Below are positions 12,884-13,425 of a stretch of 13,425 nucleotides of DNA, piece by piece (within the stretch, counting starts at the first letter, position 1; the number at the start of each line of letters is the position of its first letter). The position numbers and the translations under genes are program-made. The notes beneath the pieces were generated by a model, which saw only the letters and a list, made by a program, of their open reading frames with translations, was not told the origin of the DNA and searched no databases. The stretch lies in the NCBI GenBank assembly GCA_946615785.1, contig CAMOIA010000009.1, positions 1-13,425 of the forward strand, given 5' to 3'. The stretch is from an uncultured Clostridia bacterium (GTDB taxonomy: Bacteria > Bacillota > Clostridia > Christensenellales > Aristaeellaceae).

Positions 12884-13425
12884 TTATTCGCCGAGAACCT
12901 TCTGGACTTCAGCCAGAACGGCTTCCTGCATGTAGTTGCCGAAAGCGGTGGCGGAAGGCGTGATCTCCTCCACGAAAGCATCCCACAGAGCGTCGAACTG
13001 GTCGGGATCGCACATGATCAGTTCGGGCAGGCGCTGATCCTGGATCTTCAGGAAGTCGGTGTGTTCCACTTCCACGGGGTTGTAGTTGATCTGCCAGGCT
13101 TCGCCGTAGGGCGCAAGCTCGATGGGCGGGTTCACGAAGTCAGCAAACTTGGAGTAGCCGTAGGCACTCAGGAATTCGCGGTCATAATCGTTCATCAGGC
13201 CGAGAACGATTTCCGGCTGGTTGGCGGGATCCCAGGCGTTGCCGGCATAGGGGCCTTCCAGAATCCAGCCCTGCTTCTTGGGGCTGCTCTCAAAGAACGC
13301 CAGGGCGCGGTTGTGCAGCTTCCAGGTGCTGTCGTTGCGCTGCGCATACTGTTCTTCGGTCATCAGCAGGCGGCCGTTTTCCACATAGTAGTCTTCGCCT
13401 TCGATGCCCCAGTTGAAGATCAGCT
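12884..13425 (-). CDS. extracellular solute-binding protein, LplA/YtcQ type (C-terminal part; start lies right of the window)
   Basis: The frame is open to the right edge, so about 180 C-terminal residues of a protein that is usually about 500-570 long are visible; the lipoprotein signal is outside. The visible part begins IFNWGIEGEDYYVENGRL, the characteristic NxGIEGxxY segment of LplA-type binding proteins. It ends with a Trp/acid-rich helix (DQFDALWDAFVEEITPS) and an Ala/Glu-rich helix to the stop, as in the family. It should be tethered outside the cell and hand an oligosaccharide to the two permeases encoded next. The GTG at 13384 is internal to the frame and not a start. It is the first visible gene of the operon; the promoter is off the window. 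The ligand is unknown. Confidence 0.9.
   Translation of the reverse strand, partial: LIFNWGIEGEDYYVENGRLLMTEEQYAQRNDSTWKLHNRALAFFESSPKKQGWILEGPYAGNAWDPANQPEIVLGLMNDYDREFLSAYGYSKFADFVNPPIELAPYGEAWQINYNPVEVEHTDFLKIQDQRLPELIMCDPDQFDALWDAFVEEITPSATAFGNYMQEAVLAEVQKVLGE

Noticed and set aside
1..13425. CRISPR arrays, tRNA or rRNA genes, phage or transposase genes
   Set aside because: No regularly spaced repeats, cloverleaf sequences, rRNA segments or such protein motifs were seen on either strand.

Overview
The window looks like chromosomal DNA from a moderately GC-rich member of the Bacillota, probably a Clostridia-type gut or anaerobic lineage. This is inferred from strong AGGAGG-type ribosome binding sites, sigma-A type promoters, an LplB/LplC-type sugar importer with no ATPase of its own, and a VTC / DUF4956 / CotH gene set that I know mainly from Clostridia. 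No rRNA, tRNA, CRISPR array, insertion sequence or phage gene was seen.

Left part (1-3739, + strand): the last ~290 codons of a class I/II PLP aminotransferase, a strong intrinsic terminator, then a monocistronic glycoside hydrolase family 3 beta-glycosidase. The hydrolase has a near-consensus promoter (TTGATA-17-TATAAT), a GTG start and an extra ~150-residue C-terminal segment. It converges on glycogen phosphorylase (glgP, - strand), with a bidirectional terminator between them. glgP has its own promoter at 6281-6308.

Middle part (6338-9876, - strand): a tight four-gene operon read right to left. The genes are a VTC-domain (polyphosphate-polymerase-like) protein, a DUF4956 membrane protein, a secreted and C-terminally anchored CotH-family kinase-like protein, and a small HPr-fold protein that has lost the phosphorylatable histidine. 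Intergenic gaps are 21-34 bp. The operon starts at an extended -10 promoter overlapped by a cluster of GTTCA/TGAAC half-sites, and its leader would begin with a stem-loop and carry a second, longer one. This is the most interesting locus here: it has the parts for a phosphate-polymer or phosphotransfer system at the membrane, but its substrate and product cannot be read from the sequence.

Right part (9938-13425, - strand): the C-terminal part of a carbohydrate-binding lipoprotein (gene enters from the right edge), an intrinsic terminator inside the operon, two permeases of the LplB/LplC (YteP/YtcP) type, and an AraC-family regulator with an N-terminal cupin-like sensor domain, closed by a strong terminator at 9938-9971. 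The importer would bring in an oligosaccharide and must borrow an MsmX-like ATPase from elsewhere. The GH3 enzyme and glycogen phosphorylase could act on imported and stored sugar, but nothing in the sequence ties them to this transporter.
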